Notes: generated by a model from the sequence alone, not told the origin. Numbered from the stretch's first letter, positions 1-8,785 are shown. The stretch: DNA of 64,000 nt from an uncultured Bacteroidia bacterium (GCA_903902325.1 CAIUUO010000158.1:1-64000), one strand, 5' to 3'. A program made the numbers and translations.

Positions 1-308
1 ATCTGCCTGGTTTCCAGAATTGTTTTTTGAGGATTTGTGAAGTGAGGAATCTGCCTGGTTTCCAGAATTTTTTTTTGAGGATTTGTGTAGTGAGGAATCT
101 GCCTGGTTTCCAGAATTGTTTTTTGAGGATTTGTGAAGTGAGGAATCTGCCTGGTTTCCAGAATTGTTTTTTGAGGATTTGTGTAGTGAGGAATCTGCCT
201 GGTTTCCAGAATTGTTTTTTGAGGATTTGTGTAGTGAGGAATCTGCCTGATTTCCAGAATTGTTTTTGAGGATTTGTGTAGTGAGGAATCTGCCTGGTTT
301 CCAGTAAT
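1..308. repeat. 48-bp tandem minisatellite, about 6.4 copies
   Basis: A 48-bp unit repeats head to tail at 1, 49, 97, 145, 193 and 241, with a partial copy from 288. Copies differ at a few sites: gaag versus gtag in the middle, the length of the T run, and one base lost in the sixth copy. There are no variable spacers, so this is not a CRISPR array. Because 48 is a multiple of three, one frame stays open for 80 codons, but the resulting 16-residue repeat has no protein character and I do not call it a gene. The array begins at the window edge, so its true length is unknown. The last stretch fades into a diverged copy inside the hairpin at 312-380. Confidence 0.95.
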
Positions 309-311
309 GCC

Positions 312-380
312 TTTCGGGATCGGTGAAGTGAGTAATCCGTATTCTTTCACATAGAACGCTCTATGTGACCTATCCCGAAA
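312..380. repeat. REP-like nested palindrome
   Basis: Outer arms at 312-320 (tttcgggat) and 372-380 (atcccgaaa) are exact reverse complements. An inner stem pairs 347-354 (tcacatag) with 361-368 (ctatgtga) around a 6-base loop. Between the outer arm and the inner stem lies a segment (gtgaagtgagtaatc) that closely matches the core of the adjacent 48-bp minisatellite. The element therefore looks like a mobile palindromic element, part of which was amplified to the left. No T tract follows, so it is not an ordinary terminator. From 381 to 555, up to the glycerol kinase start, I see no gene and no clear consensus promoter. Confidence 0.75.
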
Positions 381-555
381 AATCAGGACAAGTCGTGCCT
401 ATTGTGGTGAAAGGTCTTGATATTTTGACTGATTTTCAAACATGGGAATATTATTTAAAATTTTGTATTTTGCAAGTCATTCTGACAGCAAATGAGTTTG
501 AAATCTGATAACGCTACTCATCCGTATCCATTTCAACTCAATACAAAACTAAACT

Positions 556-2049
556 ATGAAGAAATATATCCTGGCATTCGATCAGGGCACGACGAGTTCG
601 CGTGCCATTGTCTTTGATCACGACGGATTGCCGGTAGCCACTGCACAAAAAGAATTTACCCAGATATATCCCAAACCGGGTTGGGTAGAACACGATCCGG
701 AAGAGATATGGTCGACCCAGGCCGGCGTTGGTATGGAAGCCATTTTCAAGGCTGGAGTGAGCGCCGGCCACATTGCGGCAATTGGCATTACCAACCAGCG
801 GGAAACATCCATTGTTTGGGACAAGAAGACCGGCCGCGCTTTGTACAATGCCATCGTCTGGCAAGACCGGAGAACGGCTGATTATTGCGACCAGTTGAAG
901 AGTGACGGGCATGATCAGATGATCCTGGACAAGACCGGATTGATCCCTGACGCCTATTTCTCTGCCACCAAAATAAAATGGATCCTTGAGAATGTGGCTG
1001 GTGCTCGCGCACTGGCGGTCAAAGGCAGGCTGGCATTTGGAACCATCGACAGCTGGCTGATCTGGAACCTTACGCGCGGTAAGCTGCATATCACCGATGT
1101 TTCCAACGCATCAAGGACGATGCTGTTCAATATTCACACCCTTCAATGGGACAAGGAACTGCTTGAATTATTCGACATTCCGGCATGTATGCTTCCTGAG
1201 GTCAGGTCTTCAAGTGAAGTCTATGGTCATACTGTGGCTCCTTTCCCGTCACCAATTCCCATTTCGGGCATTGCCGGCGACCAGCAGTCTGCCCTTTTCG
1301 GACAGATGTGCATAACCCCCGGAATGGTAAAAAATACTTATGGTACCGGATGTTTCATGATGATGAACATTGGGGACAAACCCATAGAATCCAAAAGTAA
1401 ACTGCTTACCACCATTGCCTGGAAGATTGGGAATGAAGTGACCTATGCCCTCGAAGGAAGTATCTTCATCGGTGGGGCAGTAGTCCAGTGGCTGCGCGAT
1501 AGTTTGGGCGTTATCGTCAAATCAGATGATGTTGAAGAGTTAGCAGCCAAGGTAAAAGACAGCGATGGGGTCTATTTTGTCCCGGCCTTTGCAGGTCTGG
1601 GCGCTCCCTACTGGGACCAGCATGCACGGGGTACACTGACAGGCATCACACGCGGTTCAACGGATGCTCACATTGCCCGTGCGGCAGTAGATAGCATTGC
1701 CTACCAGACTTACGATGTTTTGCTCGCCATGCAAAAGGACTCCGGTGTTACAATCCGGGAGTTGAGGGTTGATGGTGGAGCCACTGTCAATAATGCATTG
1801 CTTCAGTTTCAAGCTGATCTGTTGCAATCCGATGTTGTTCGTCCCATGATTACGGAAACCACTGCTTTAGGAGCAGCCTATCTTGCCGGACTAGCAGTAA
1901 ATTACTGGACAGATATACAGGAAATCAGTACGCAATGGAAACTAGACAGAACCTTTTCTCCGGGCATTCCCGCCAGCGAAACAACGCTGTTAATCAAGGG
2001 CTGGCATCGTGCTGTGAGGGCAGCACAGGCTTGGGCAGCTGAAGATTAA
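556..2049 (+). CDS. glpK: Glycerol kinase
   Basis: Phosphorylates glycerol with ATP to sn-glycerol 3-phosphate in the cytoplasm, the first committed step of glycerol use. The 497-residue length is the normal family length. The N-terminal FGGY-kinase phosphate-binding motif [15 protein letters not shown] is at residues 6-20. [19 protein letters not shown] and the [13 protein letters not shown] loop are all present, as is the ATP-site motif [10 protein letters not shown]. The C-terminal half has the [15 protein letters not shown] region and [11 protein letters not shown] near the end. The start at 556 gives a standard N-terminus ([11 protein letters not shown]). The glycerol facilitator follows 155 bp downstream on the same strand, and the two probably form a glycerol-uptake unit, although a large hairpin lies between them. 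No glycerol-3-phosphate dehydrogenase is present in the window. Confidence 0.97.
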   Translation: MKKYILAFDQGTTSSRAIVFDHDGLPVATAQKEFTQIYPKPGWVEHDPEEIWSTQAGVGMEAIFKAGVSAGHIAAIGITNQRETSIVWDKKTGRALYNAIVWQDRRTADYCDQLKSDGHDQMILDKTGLIPDAYFSATKIKWILENVAGARALAVKGRLAFGTIDSWLIWNLTRGKLHITDVSNASRTMLFNIHTLQWDKELLELFDIPACMLPEVRSSSEVYGHTVAPFPSPIPISGIAGDQQSALFGQMCITPGMVKNTYGTGCFMMMNIGDKPIESKSKLLTTIAWKIGNEVTYALEGSIFIGGAVVQWLRDSLGVIVKSDDVEELAAKVKDSDGVYFVPAFAGLGAPYWDQHARGTLTGITRGSTDAHIARAAVDSIAYQTYDVLLAMQKDSGVTIRELRVDGGATVNNALLQFQADLLQSDVVRPMITETTALGAAYLAGLAVNYWTDIQEISTQWKLDRTFSPGIPASETTLLIKGWHRAVRAAQAWAAED

Positions 2050-2053
2050 AAAC

Positions 2054-2169
2054 AAGTGCCTAAAGTATTTAAAGTGCCTAGAGTGCCTAGAGTTATGGAC
2101 TCCGGACATTTTGGTATGTAGCGTAAGTACTTTAGGCACTTTAAATACTTTAGCGCACTTTAGGCACTT
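2054..2169. repeat. Hairpin built of 9-bp units after glpK
   Basis: The left arm is a phased array of 9-mers (aagtgccta, aagtattta, aagtgccta, gagtgccta) starting 5 bases after the glpK stop. The right arm (2126-2169) is the same kind of array in reverse complement with one extra unit. A perfect 21-bp stem pairs 2060-2080 with 2133-2153. The arms carry no T tail. A sister element lies after glpF. The function is unknown; 3'-end protection or attenuation between glpK and glpF is an inference. Confidence 0.9.
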
Positions 2170-2204
2170 ATTGCCATGAAATACAAATTTTTAATATTGC
2201 GAAT

Positions 2205-2921
2205 ATGAACCCTTTCTTTGGAGAACTTTTTGGAACTGCCATCATTCTTTTGCTGGGCGGAGGTGTTTGCGCCAATGTGTCACTCAATAAAACATACGGT
2301 CACAATGGAGGGTGGATCGTGATCACATTCGGGTGGGCCATCGGCGTCTTCACAGGAGTACTGTTTGCTGCACCAATCAGTGGTGCGCATCTCAATCCTG
2401 CGGTCACTTTGGCGCTGGTATTAGCCGACAAATTTCCAGTTGCACTCCTGCCAGCCTATTTTACGGCGCAACTATTAGGTGCCATGCTGGGTTCCGGAAT
2501 GGTATGGCTGGCCTACAAAAAGCATTTTGATGCGACCACTGACGGTGATACCAAGTTGGGCGTTTTTTGCACGGCTCCCAGTATCCGCAGTTACTGGTTC
2601 AATGTCTTGACTGAAGCCATTGGCACCATGGTTCTGACAATTGCAGTCCTTTATATGGCTGCGCCGGAAGTTGGTCTGGGCGCACTGAATGCCCTGCCTG
2701 TAGCTTTTGTTGTTCTAGGGATTGGTCTTTCGCTGGGTGGTGCGACAGGGTATGCCATCAATCCTGCCAGGGATCTGGGCCCCCGCATCATGCACTTTTT
2801 CTTGCCGATTCCTAACAAGCGCAACAGCGACTGGGGATATTCCTGGGTACCTATCCTTGGGCCGGCTTTGGGAGCTGTTTCGGCTACTGCGCTGTACTTG
2901 ATTTTGAAGAGTTTTAATTAA
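2205..2921 (+). CDS. glpF: Glycerol uptake facilitator (MIP/aquaglyceroporin)
   Basis: Inner-membrane channel for facilitated diffusion of glycerol, expected to feed the kinase encoded just upstream. The 238-residue protein has the six membrane spans of the MIP family and both half-helix NPA boxes: HLNPAVTLAL in the first half and YAINPARDLGPR in the second. The Asp after the second NPA (NPARD) is the residue typical of glycerol facilitators rather than water-specific aquaporins. The N-terminus (MNPFFGELFGTAIILLLGGG) carries the conserved Glu of the first helix. The glpK-glpF order on one strand supports the assignment. A 25-bp-stem hairpin lies immediately downstream. Confidence 0.96.
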   Translation: MNPFFGELFGTAIILLLGGGVCANVSLNKTYGHNGGWIVITFGWAIGVFTGVLFAAPISGAHLNPAVTLALVLADKFPVALLPAYFTAQLLGAMLGSGMVWLAYKKHFDATTDGDTKLGVFCTAPSIRSYWFNVLTEAIGTMVLTIAVLYMAAPEVGLGALNALPVAFVVLGIGLSLGGATGYAINPARDLGPRIMHFFLPIPNKRNSDWGYSWVPILGPALGAVSATALYLILKSFN

Positions 2922-2922
2922 A

Positions 2923-3037
2923 AAGTGCCTAGAGTATTTAAAGTGCCTAGAGTGCCTAAAGTTAGGAACTACGAGCATCATTTGTTCGGAGTTCCTAACT
3001 TTAGGCACTCTAGGCATTCTAGCGCACTTTAGGCACT
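2923..3037. repeat. Hairpin built of 9-bp units after glpF
   Basis: A perfect 25-bp stem pairs 2946-2970 with 2990-3014 around a 19-base loop. The arms use the same 9-mer vocabulary as the element at 2054-2169 (aagtgccta, gagtgccta, aagtattta), and the right flank again ends in agcgcactttaggcactt. It sits between the convergent ends of glpF (+) and the fucosidase gene (-), so it could serve as a bidirectional barrier, but no T tract marks a classical terminator. Confidence 0.9.
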
Positions 3038-3041
3038 TGTA

Positions 3042-4400
3042 CTATTTTAGAATCACCTCAATCACCGGAATTTCTACCGGCGGTTTCAGTACCGGAAGCT
3101 GAAGGTTCAGATTTTTGCTTTCCTCGCCGTTTCCAGTGCGGAATTTGATTTCAGACGCATCATGCAGGAACTGGACGTATTTGACCTTATCCGCCATATT
3201 CTTCAGTTTCAGGTTGCCCATCGGATAGGATAACAGGTGAATGTACAACCTGTTTGTTTTTGAATTGTAGGTTAGCAAGGTGTTGTATGGGACTTCAAAC
3301 TCAGCAGGAGCCTCCGTACAACCATATATTGAACGGTTGTTGTATTTCATCCATTCTCCCATTGCCTTAAGTCTGTCCTGCGCCCTGTAATCAAAAACTC
3401 CGCGGGCGGTTGGTCCGACATTCAGCAACAGGTTTCCGCCCTTGCTTACAGATTCAATCAGCAGTTCAAGCAACTGAGCCGGGCTTTTCCAGCTTGTTTC
3501 ATCGCGGTAGTAACCCCATGATCCGGAGAAAGTCTGGCAGGTCTCCCATGCAACTTTCTGTCCGTTGTGTTCAGGCCATTTCTCTACCTTGTATTGTTCG
3601 GGAGATTCGAAATCCCAACCATAATCCTTGTCTTTCAAGTCGAGGCGATCATCTATAATGATGTTGGGTTGCAGCTGGCGCACCATTTTGAGCAGACCTT
3701 CGGAATCCCAGTCGTCATGGCCCTTGCCATTCTTGCCGGGAAAGGAGAAGTCAAACCAGATGACATCGATTTGGCCATAATTGGTCAACAGTTCCCGAAC
3801 CTGGTTCTTAAGATATTCGCGATATTTGGCCATGTCCTTTCCTTTGTTCAGCCTGGTATAGGCAGAATCTGATTCCTGACGCTGCGGATGAACGCGGTCG
3901 ATGGTATAATCCGGGTGGTGCCAGTCTATCAGTGAATAGTAAAATCCGACTTTCAGACCTTCGGCCCTCAGGGCTTCTACATATTCCTTAACTGCATCCC
4001 TGCCAAATTTGGTATTGATCCCTTTGTAATCTGTGTACTTGGAATCGAAATTGCAGAACCCTTCGTGGTGCTTGGCTGTCAGTACTACATATTTCATGCC
4101 CGCCTCTTTGGCCATCCGTGCCCATTCTTTGGGATTGTAAAGATCAGGATTGTACTCTTCGAAATACTTCTGGTACTGCTCGTTGGTCATCCGTTCGTTG
4201 TTCTTGACCCATTCGTGACGGGCCGGTAATGCATACAAGCCCCAGTGGATAAACATCCCGAAACGGGCATCCGTCCACCACTCCATTCGTTTTTTCTTCT
4301 GTTCAGGGGTTTCTTTCTTGTAATCGAATTGTGCCATGGATTGCATGCACAAAGTCAACAACAATAATCCAATTAAGCTGATTTTCAGTGTTTTTCTCAT
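3042..4400 (-). CDS. Alpha-L-fucosidase, GH29 family, secreted
   Basis: Hydrolyses terminal alpha-L-fucose from glycans by a retaining mechanism; predicted periplasmic or outer-surface enzyme. The protein has 452 residues with a signal peptide (residues 1-24, ending SMAQ). GH29 hallmarks are WWTDARFGMFIHWGLYA (41-57), TAKHHEGFCNFDS (108-120) and the segment IDVIWFDFSF (211-220), whose Asp217 occupies the position of the catalytic nucleophile. The C-terminus is short, with a small beta domain, so this is a single-domain GH29 of ordinary length. The next gene downstream on the strand is the convergent glpF; the thioredoxin-like gene lies 30 bp upstream and may be cotranscribed. Neighbouring GH38 suggests a role in host, algal or microbial glycan degradation. 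Confidence 0.93.
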   Translation of the reverse strand: MRKTLKISLIGLLLLTLCMQSMAQFDYKKETPEQKKKRMEWWTDARFGMFIHWGLYALPARHEWVKNNERMTNEQYQKYFEEYNPDLYNPKEWARMAKEAGMKYVVLTAKHHEGFCNFDSKYTDYKGINTKFGRDAVKEYVEALRAEGLKVGFYYSLIDWHHPDYTIDRVHPQRQESDSAYTRLNKGKDMAKYREYLKNQVRELLTNYGQIDVIWFDFSFPGKNGKGHDDWDSEGLLKMVRQLQPNIIIDDRLDLKDKDYGWDFESPEQYKVEKWPEHNGQKVAWETCQTFSGSWGYYRDETSWKSPAQLLELLIESVSKGGNLLLNVGPTARGVFDYRAQDRLKAMGEWMKYNNRSIYGCTEAPAEFEVPYNTLLTYNSKTNRLYIHLLSYPMGNLKLKNMADKVKYVQFLHDASEIKFRTGNGEESKNLNLQLPVLKPPVEIPVIEVILK

Positions 4401-4430
4401 TTTTTTGTTATATTAGTTTTGGGAATAATA

Positions 4431-5240
4431 TCAATCAAGTTGGGCGAGTAGCTCTTTCTTGCTGATTTGCTTCTTTTCTTTTTCGAAATTTTCCTGGTCT
4501 TTTGTCCCCTTGTAACATTTTGCCAGTACGAAATGCCTGATATCTTCGTAATTGTTGTTGCCTGGCCTGGCTCCTTGTTTGTCCAATTTTTTCAGCGCTT
4601 TCTCTGGTTTGCCATTGTAGACGTCATTAAGGATAGTATATAGGTCTATTTCGCTATTGAACCCTTCATCTTTAGATAATTTCTGTGCTTTTGATAAATA
4701 ATTTTCACAGCACTTTAAAAAGGACCTTTTCAAATTATCGTTCGCAATATCCTTGCCGATGGTTTGGAATGCAAGGCCATAATTGTAATTTGCCATTGGA
4801 TCTTTTTTTGCAGATTCATAAGCCACCGCATATTTATTCAATTCACCCACATTGACCGGAACAGCCTTCAAGATTGTAAGATAGGAATCAGCGCCGCTGA
4901 ATCCGACATTCTCCCATATAACATCACCTGAAGCAGTCGCCAGCACAACTTTCGGAATTGCCTGTGTGTTGTAGGCGATGGCAAGTGTATGATTATTGTC
5001 AAAATCAATTTTTACGCCTACGAAATTCTTGGAGTATGGGACAATTTCAGAACTTTGCCAAAGTTTCTGGTCCATTAAGTTGCACGGACCGCACCAACTG
5101 GCCCAGAAATCCATCACAATTAATTTGTTTGACTCAGAGGCAACCGATTTGGCAGATTCCAGATCATTTAGCCAATAAACCTGTGCCTGTAAATTTACAG
5201 TCACAACGAGAATCAAGAGTAGGAAGAAAGTTTTTTTCAT
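4431..5240 (-). CDS. Secreted thioredoxin-fold protein
   Basis: Predicted periplasmic thiol oxidoreductase of 269 residues. I choose the start at 5240 because it gives a clean signal peptide (MKKTFFLLLILVVTVNLQAQ); a longer frame from 5318 would place non-signal sequence in front. The thioredoxin domain spans roughly residues 25-130 with the active-site motif FWASWCGPC and the cis-Pro region QAIPKV. The C-terminal 130 residues are helical with a TPR-like look (YNYGLAFQTIGKD) and may bind a partner protein. The substrate is unknown. The gene sits 30 bp upstream of the fucosidase gene on the same strand. Confidence 0.88.
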   Translation of the reverse strand: MKKTFFLLLILVVTVNLQAQVYWLNDLESAKSVASESNKLIVMDFWASWCGPCNLMDQKLWQSSEIVPYSKNFVGVKIDFDNNHTLAIAYNTQAIPKVVLATASGDVIWENVGFSGADSYLTILKAVPVNVGELNKYAVAYESAKKDPMANYNYGLAFQTIGKDIANDNLKRSFLKCCENYLSKAQKLSKDEGFNSEIDLYTILNDVYNGKPEKALKKLDKQGARPGNNNYEDIRHFVLAKCYKGTKDQENFEKEKKQISKKELLAQLD

Positions 5241-5410
5241 GGTATAAGGGATTAAATTAGTGATGCCAAGATAGATATTTTCATTCGTACCTACAATGGC
5301 CATGATGAAAAGACCCACCCTAAAGGGAGGTTTTTATGTGCTTTATCATTTGAAAAGTACCCTGGGATGACCGTCGAAATCAATTTCAAAATGATAATAT
5401 TTCATTCATT

Positions 5411-5510
5411 CCCTTTGAGTCCTTCGTGTCACCCTTTGAGTCCTTAGTATTTAAATATAGATCTTACCACTAAGGACTCAAAGGAAAGCACAAAGGATTC
5501 ACAAAGCAAA
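5411..5510. repeat. CACAAAGG-type inverted repeat after GH38
   Basis: A perfect 15-bp stem pairs 5433-5447 (cctttgagtccttag) with 5470-5484. Outside it, degenerate copies of the same words (ccctttgagtccttcgtg on the left, cacaaaggattcacaaag on the right) extend the symmetry. The element lies 14 bases beyond the stop codon of the GH38 gene, on its 3' side. Related elements occur at 8181-8273 and 10702-10811. There is no coding potential in 5241-5523. Confidence 0.8.
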
Positions 5511-5523
5511 TTTAAAGGAGTCT

Positions 5524-8091
5524 TCACTCCTCCAGCAAATTCACCTCTTTGACAATGCCTGTTTTTGGATTCACACGCAGCGTTTTGATTTCATAAGGTC
5601 GGAAGTTGCCTGACCATTTGCGTTTGGCAAAGGCAAGGTCCAGATTTGCGGTCGCAGCATTGCCATTGGTTTCCACACAGCGGATAATCAGGTCTTCACC
5701 GTTCTCGGCATGTTTGACTGCCGAAATGATCACATTTTGCGCATCCACCGACAGGAAGGAGCCTGATTTCGGCAACGTTCCCCTATGGATTCCCTGGTAA
5801 ATTGGAACAAATGGCGCCATAAATTCCTCAGCAATCCTGACAAGATTGCTGTGCTGCCAGTTTCCGACGTGGGGAACCAGAAGCAAGCGGAAAGTCTGGA
5901 TACCCTGATCCTGCCACAAATGCTCCGCTTTCATGTCCAGCACTTTGGGGTTGTGGTGGGCGTAAACTGCCGAACGTGCTACTGATATGCGCAGGTCGTT
6001 TCCGGCTACGCTGTATCCGTATTTGGCATCGTTGAAAACGGCCATTCCGTAATTGCCGGAACTTCTTTTTCCGGTTACGTCAATCCAGCGCTGACCTGGA
6101 TCTTCATCCCCATTGGTTGCCCTGATGATCGTGCCATAGGAAGTTTCATACGTGGCAATGGGTGATTCAACATCTACGGGGAAGCAGAATTTCACCATTT
6201 TCAGATGTTCATGCCAGTCGAGTGTAACAGCCGCTTCCGGATTTTTGGATCCTGCGTACAAAGTCCAGTCGATGGTGAGGATTGAACTGCCATAGGTGGT
6301 GATGGAGCGGATCTTGCCGCGCAATGGTCCCTCTTCCAGTATTTTGACGGTGGCGTTTCCAAATGCGCCAATCTCCTTATTGAACGTCTTGATGTCGTGG
6401 CTCCAGGTATCGCTCGGATCGTCAATGATCACCGCCCTGCATCCGGTATCACCGCCTGCAAACAATTCCTTGCCGGTAGCCTTGTCGAATAGGCCAACAG
6501 AACCATTGTATGAAATATGAAGCTTTACAAATTCATTCTCGATGGTGTTTTCGGATACTTTCACTACTTTTTCGGGTGCTGGATTTTCACCATCCCAAAG
6601 GCGGATCTGGCGGTAGCCCATCGGAGGAACAGACATGCTTACCACCAGTTTCTTGCGGCTGCCAGCTTCGGAGGAACCCGGAGCCCACTGGTGTGGCAGC
6701 ACATTCCCCTTTTCGTCATCCACCCTGGATGACTTGTGCATGGTTCCCCAGTTGTAATCGTATTCCACATTGCCTTTCACTTCCCAGGCATGCGGATTGA
6801 AGACCAGCAGGTATTGTGAATCAGGATCCTCGGTAGAAACTTGCCATTCCAGTTTCTGAACCGCCATAAAGGTCGATTGGTGTGCAACATCGAGGGCATG
6901 GCCGTAACCTTCGCGGGCACTCTGGGAGTGGTCGAAGAGGCTGGAGCCGGCCAGACTATCGTGGAACTGCAGGAAAAGAACCTTGTGCCAGGCAGAAGTG
7001 AAGTCTTCCTTCGGATAATGGGCACCCCAGGCAGCGGAACCAATGGCAGCTACCTTTTCGGCCGTTACAAGTGCGGCTTCAGACTGACGGTTACCTTTTT
7101 TAATTTCACCTTCAGCGGTGTAACAACCCACTGCATGGTGCTGGAGGTCGTCCTTCACTACCGGAAGCTGCATCGTCTTATCTTCCCTTGCCTCCTTGAA
7201 ATAGATTTCCGGAGTACTGTAAACCACGTTAGGCGCTCCTTTTTCTTTGCGGATGTCGTTGATCGAGCTGATGTTGATTTTGGTTGCCCCACCACCGTGG
7301 TCGCCCGCACCGTAATAGGCCATCACATTCCTAAGCGGTTCCTTGGCATAGAGGTTAACGAGGCCTTCCACCTTGCTGTGAACGGAGTTGCTTTCGTTGT
7401 ACCCGAACTGGATCCGATAGGTCATTACCTTGGTACCGTCCGTACCTTCCCACCAAAAGAGGTCGGCAGGTATCGTCTTTTCTTTTAATCCGGGACGCAT
7501 GAAGATGTAATTCTCCATACCCTGCGATTTGATGATCTGCGGAAGATTGCCTGTGTGACCGAATGAATCGGGATTGTAGGCAACTTTTGCCCGGCGGCCT
7601 ATCAGGCGCTGCAACGTGAGCTGACCGTAAAGTCCCTGCCTGACCATGGCTTCCCCCGATGGGATATTCATGTCGGGTTCAACCCACCAGCCACCTACGA
7701 CATTGAAGCGGCCTTCCTCAACGCGCTTGCGGATCTCCTTCAGCATGGCCGGATCATTTTCTGCCACCCACTGGAAAAACTGGGCAGAACTGGCAGTGAA
7801 TTTGAAGTCGGGAGTTTCGTTCATACGATCCAGTGCTGACTGAAAAGTGCTGTGAACTACAGAGATGCCTTCCGACCAGTGCCAGAGCCAAACCGGATCT
7901 ATGTGTGCCTGACCGATCATGTGGACCTTGAATTTGATGGCATCCGCCGACCAGGCAAAGTCTGCCGGAAGGCCATTGGCAAAAAGATTAGTGACCGGTG
8001 CCAGGGCAAGAAGTGCAGTTCCGGAAGCTGTTTGACGGAGAAAAGTTCTGCGCGAGAATTGTGTTTTTGAATTTGAGTTGTTGCTTTCCAT
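5524..8091 (-). CDS. Alpha-mannosidase, GH38 family, Tat-exported
   Basis: Retaining alpha-mannosidase predicted to act outside the cytoplasm on alpha-mannosyl glycans. The 855-residue protein starts with a twin-arginine signal (SRRTFLRQ at 13-20 followed by a hydrophobic run). The GH38 zinc and catalytic landmarks are HIDPVWLWHW from residue 63 (zinc ligands His63 and Asp65) and YNPDSFGHTGN around Asp175, the expected nucleophile and metal ligand. A middle helical domain (about 310-420) and a large C-terminal beta-sandwich region complete the usual architecture, and the length is normal. The Tat route fits a protein that binds its metal before export. It is flanked by repeats on both sides and appears to be a single-gene unit. 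Confidence 0.93.
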   Translation of the reverse strand: MESNNSNSKTQFSRRTFLRQTASGTALLALAPVTNLFANGLPADFAWSADAIKFKVHMIGQAHIDPVWLWHWSEGISVVHSTFQSALDRMNETPDFKFTASSAQFFQWVAENDPAMLKEIRKRVEEGRFNVVGGWWVEPDMNIPSGEAMVRQGLYGQLTLQRLIGRRAKVAYNPDSFGHTGNLPQIIKSQGMENYIFMRPGLKEKTIPADLFWWEGTDGTKVMTYRIQFGYNESNSVHSKVEGLVNLYAKEPLRNVMAYYGAGDHGGGATKINISSINDIRKEKGAPNVVYSTPEIYFKEAREDKTMQLPVVKDDLQHHAVGCYTAEGEIKKGNRQSEAALVTAEKVAAIGSAAWGAHYPKEDFTSAWHKVLFLQFHDSLAGSSLFDHSQSAREGYGHALDVAHQSTFMAVQKLEWQVSTEDPDSQYLLVFNPHAWEVKGNVEYDYNWGTMHKSSRVDDEKGNVLPHQWAPGSSEAGSRKKLVVSMSVPPMGYRQIRLWDGENPAPEKVVKVSENTIENEFVKLHISYNGSVGLFDKATGKELFAGGDTGCRAVIIDDPSDTWSHDIKTFNKEIGAFGNATVKILEEGPLRGKIRSITTYGSSILTIDWTLYAGSKNPEAAVTLDWHEHLKMVKFCFPVDVESPIATYETSYGTIIRATNGDEDPGQRWIDVTGKRSSGNYGMAVFNDAKYGYSVAGNDLRISVARSAVYAHHNPKVLDMKAEHLWQDQGIQTFRLLLVPHVGNWQHSNLVRIAEEFMAPFVPIYQGIHRGTLPKSGSFLSVDAQNVIISAVKHAENGEDLIIRCVETNGNAATANLDLAFAKRKWSGNFRPYEIKTLRVNPKTGIVKEVNLLEE

Positions 8092-8180
8092 TTGTTGTTA
8101 TTAATAGTTGCTTTAAATGTAAGCAATTTCTGCTTTTTTTCAAACTTGTCCAAAATCAGGGATTGATAGAAAATCCAGAT

Positions 8181-8273
8181 TTAACCACAAAGGGCACAAA
8201 GGAAAACAAAGGCCTCAAAGGGTGAATATCCCGTTGTATTACCTTGTGTCCTTCGAGCATCCTTTGTGGTTAA
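8181..8273. repeat. CACAAAGG-type inverted repeat
   Basis: A perfect 13-bp stem pairs 8181-8193 (ttaaccacaaagg) with 8261-8273, and the inner flanks (gcacaaaggaaaaca versus ccttgtgtccttcg) continue an imperfect stem. It lies between the divergent GH38 and blaI genes, so unlike most repeats in this window it is not on the 3' side of a gene. It is the same family as 10702-10811. Confidence 0.85.
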
Positions 8274-8328
8274 ATAAGACATTTGAATCACTTTTTTTTC
8301 GTGAAAATGAGCCCTTTAATATTTTTTA

Positions 8329-8385
8329 ACTAAAACATTTAGTAAATAAACTATAATATATAGTTTTAAAACTAAAAAAAGTAGT
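8329..8385. promoter_or_regulatory. Three phased 15-bp operators upstream of blaI
   Basis: Three 15-bp sites of the form ACTA-N7-TAGT start at 8329, 8350 and 8371, exactly 21 bp apart. They read actaaaacatttagt, actataatatatagt and actaaaaaaagtagt; the first two are fully symmetric around the central three bases. Twenty-one bp is two helical turns, so all three face the same side of DNA. BlaI/MecI dimers are known to bind short dyads at their own promoters, so autoregulation is the natural reading. A near-consensus -7 box (tacattta, 8386-8393) follows the third site, and the blaI start codon is at 8411. Confidence 0.8.
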
Positions 8386-8410
8386 TACATTTACAAAAAC
8401 ATTTACTTCG

Positions 8411-8785
8411 ATGAAACATCTGACAAACAGGGAAGAGGAAATCATGGATATCTTTTGGGAAAAAGGATCCTTGTATGTGAAGGAGATCGTGGATGAGCTG
8501 GCCGATCCGAAGCCGCATTACAACACCATCTCCACCATTGTCCGCGGACTCGAAGAGAAGGGATTCGTGGGTCACGAGCAATTCGGGAACACCTACCGGT
8601 ACATGGCTGTCATTTCGAGGGAGGAGTTCAGCAAGAACACCCTCAAAAACATGGTGGGCAAGTATTTCGACAAATCATACTCCTCCGTCGTTTCGATGTT
8701 CGTACAGGAGGAGAAGATTTCGCTGGAAGAGATTAAGGAGTTGATCCGTCAGGTTGAATCTGCAAAAAAAGAGCGCCATGAATGA
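8411..8785 (+). CDS. blaI: BlaI/MecI-family transcriptional repressor
   Basis: Winged-helix repressor of 124 residues, the standard family size. The N-terminal wHTH runs from LTNREEEIMDIFW to GLEEKGFVGHEQFG, with the recognition-helix region PHYNTISTIVRGLEEKG; the C-terminal helices (about 75-124) are the dimerisation part. In this family, the partner M56 membrane protease triggers inactivation of the repressor in response to a cell-envelope signal. The partner gene follows with an 8-bp overlap (ATGAATGA), which implies translational coupling. Three dyads upstream are the probable operators. No beta-lactamase gene lies nearby, so the regulon probably concerns envelope stress rather than a local resistance gene. 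Confidence 0.95.
   Translation: MKHLTNREEEIMDIFWEKGSLYVKEIVDELADPKPHYNTISTIVRGLEEKGFVGHEQFGNTYRYMAVISREEFSKNTLKNMVGKYFDKSYSSVVSMFVQEEKISLEEIKELIRQVESAKKERHE

Noticed and set aside
27-269. 80-codon open frame with a 16-residue repeat
   Set aside because: It is only the 48-bp minisatellite read in frame; no start-site context, no protein-like composition and likely continuation beyond the window.
1-308. CRISPR array
   Set aside because: The full 48-bp unit is repeated head to tail without unique spacers, and no cas gene is in the window.
2171-2199. TTG-N18-TAATATTG as a glpF promoter
   Set aside because: The -7 box would put the transcription start at or after the glpF start codon (2205).
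6841-7488. 215-codon plus-strand frame
   Set aside because: Lies antisense inside the GH38 mannosidase gene, whose motifs and length are complete; typical shadow frame.
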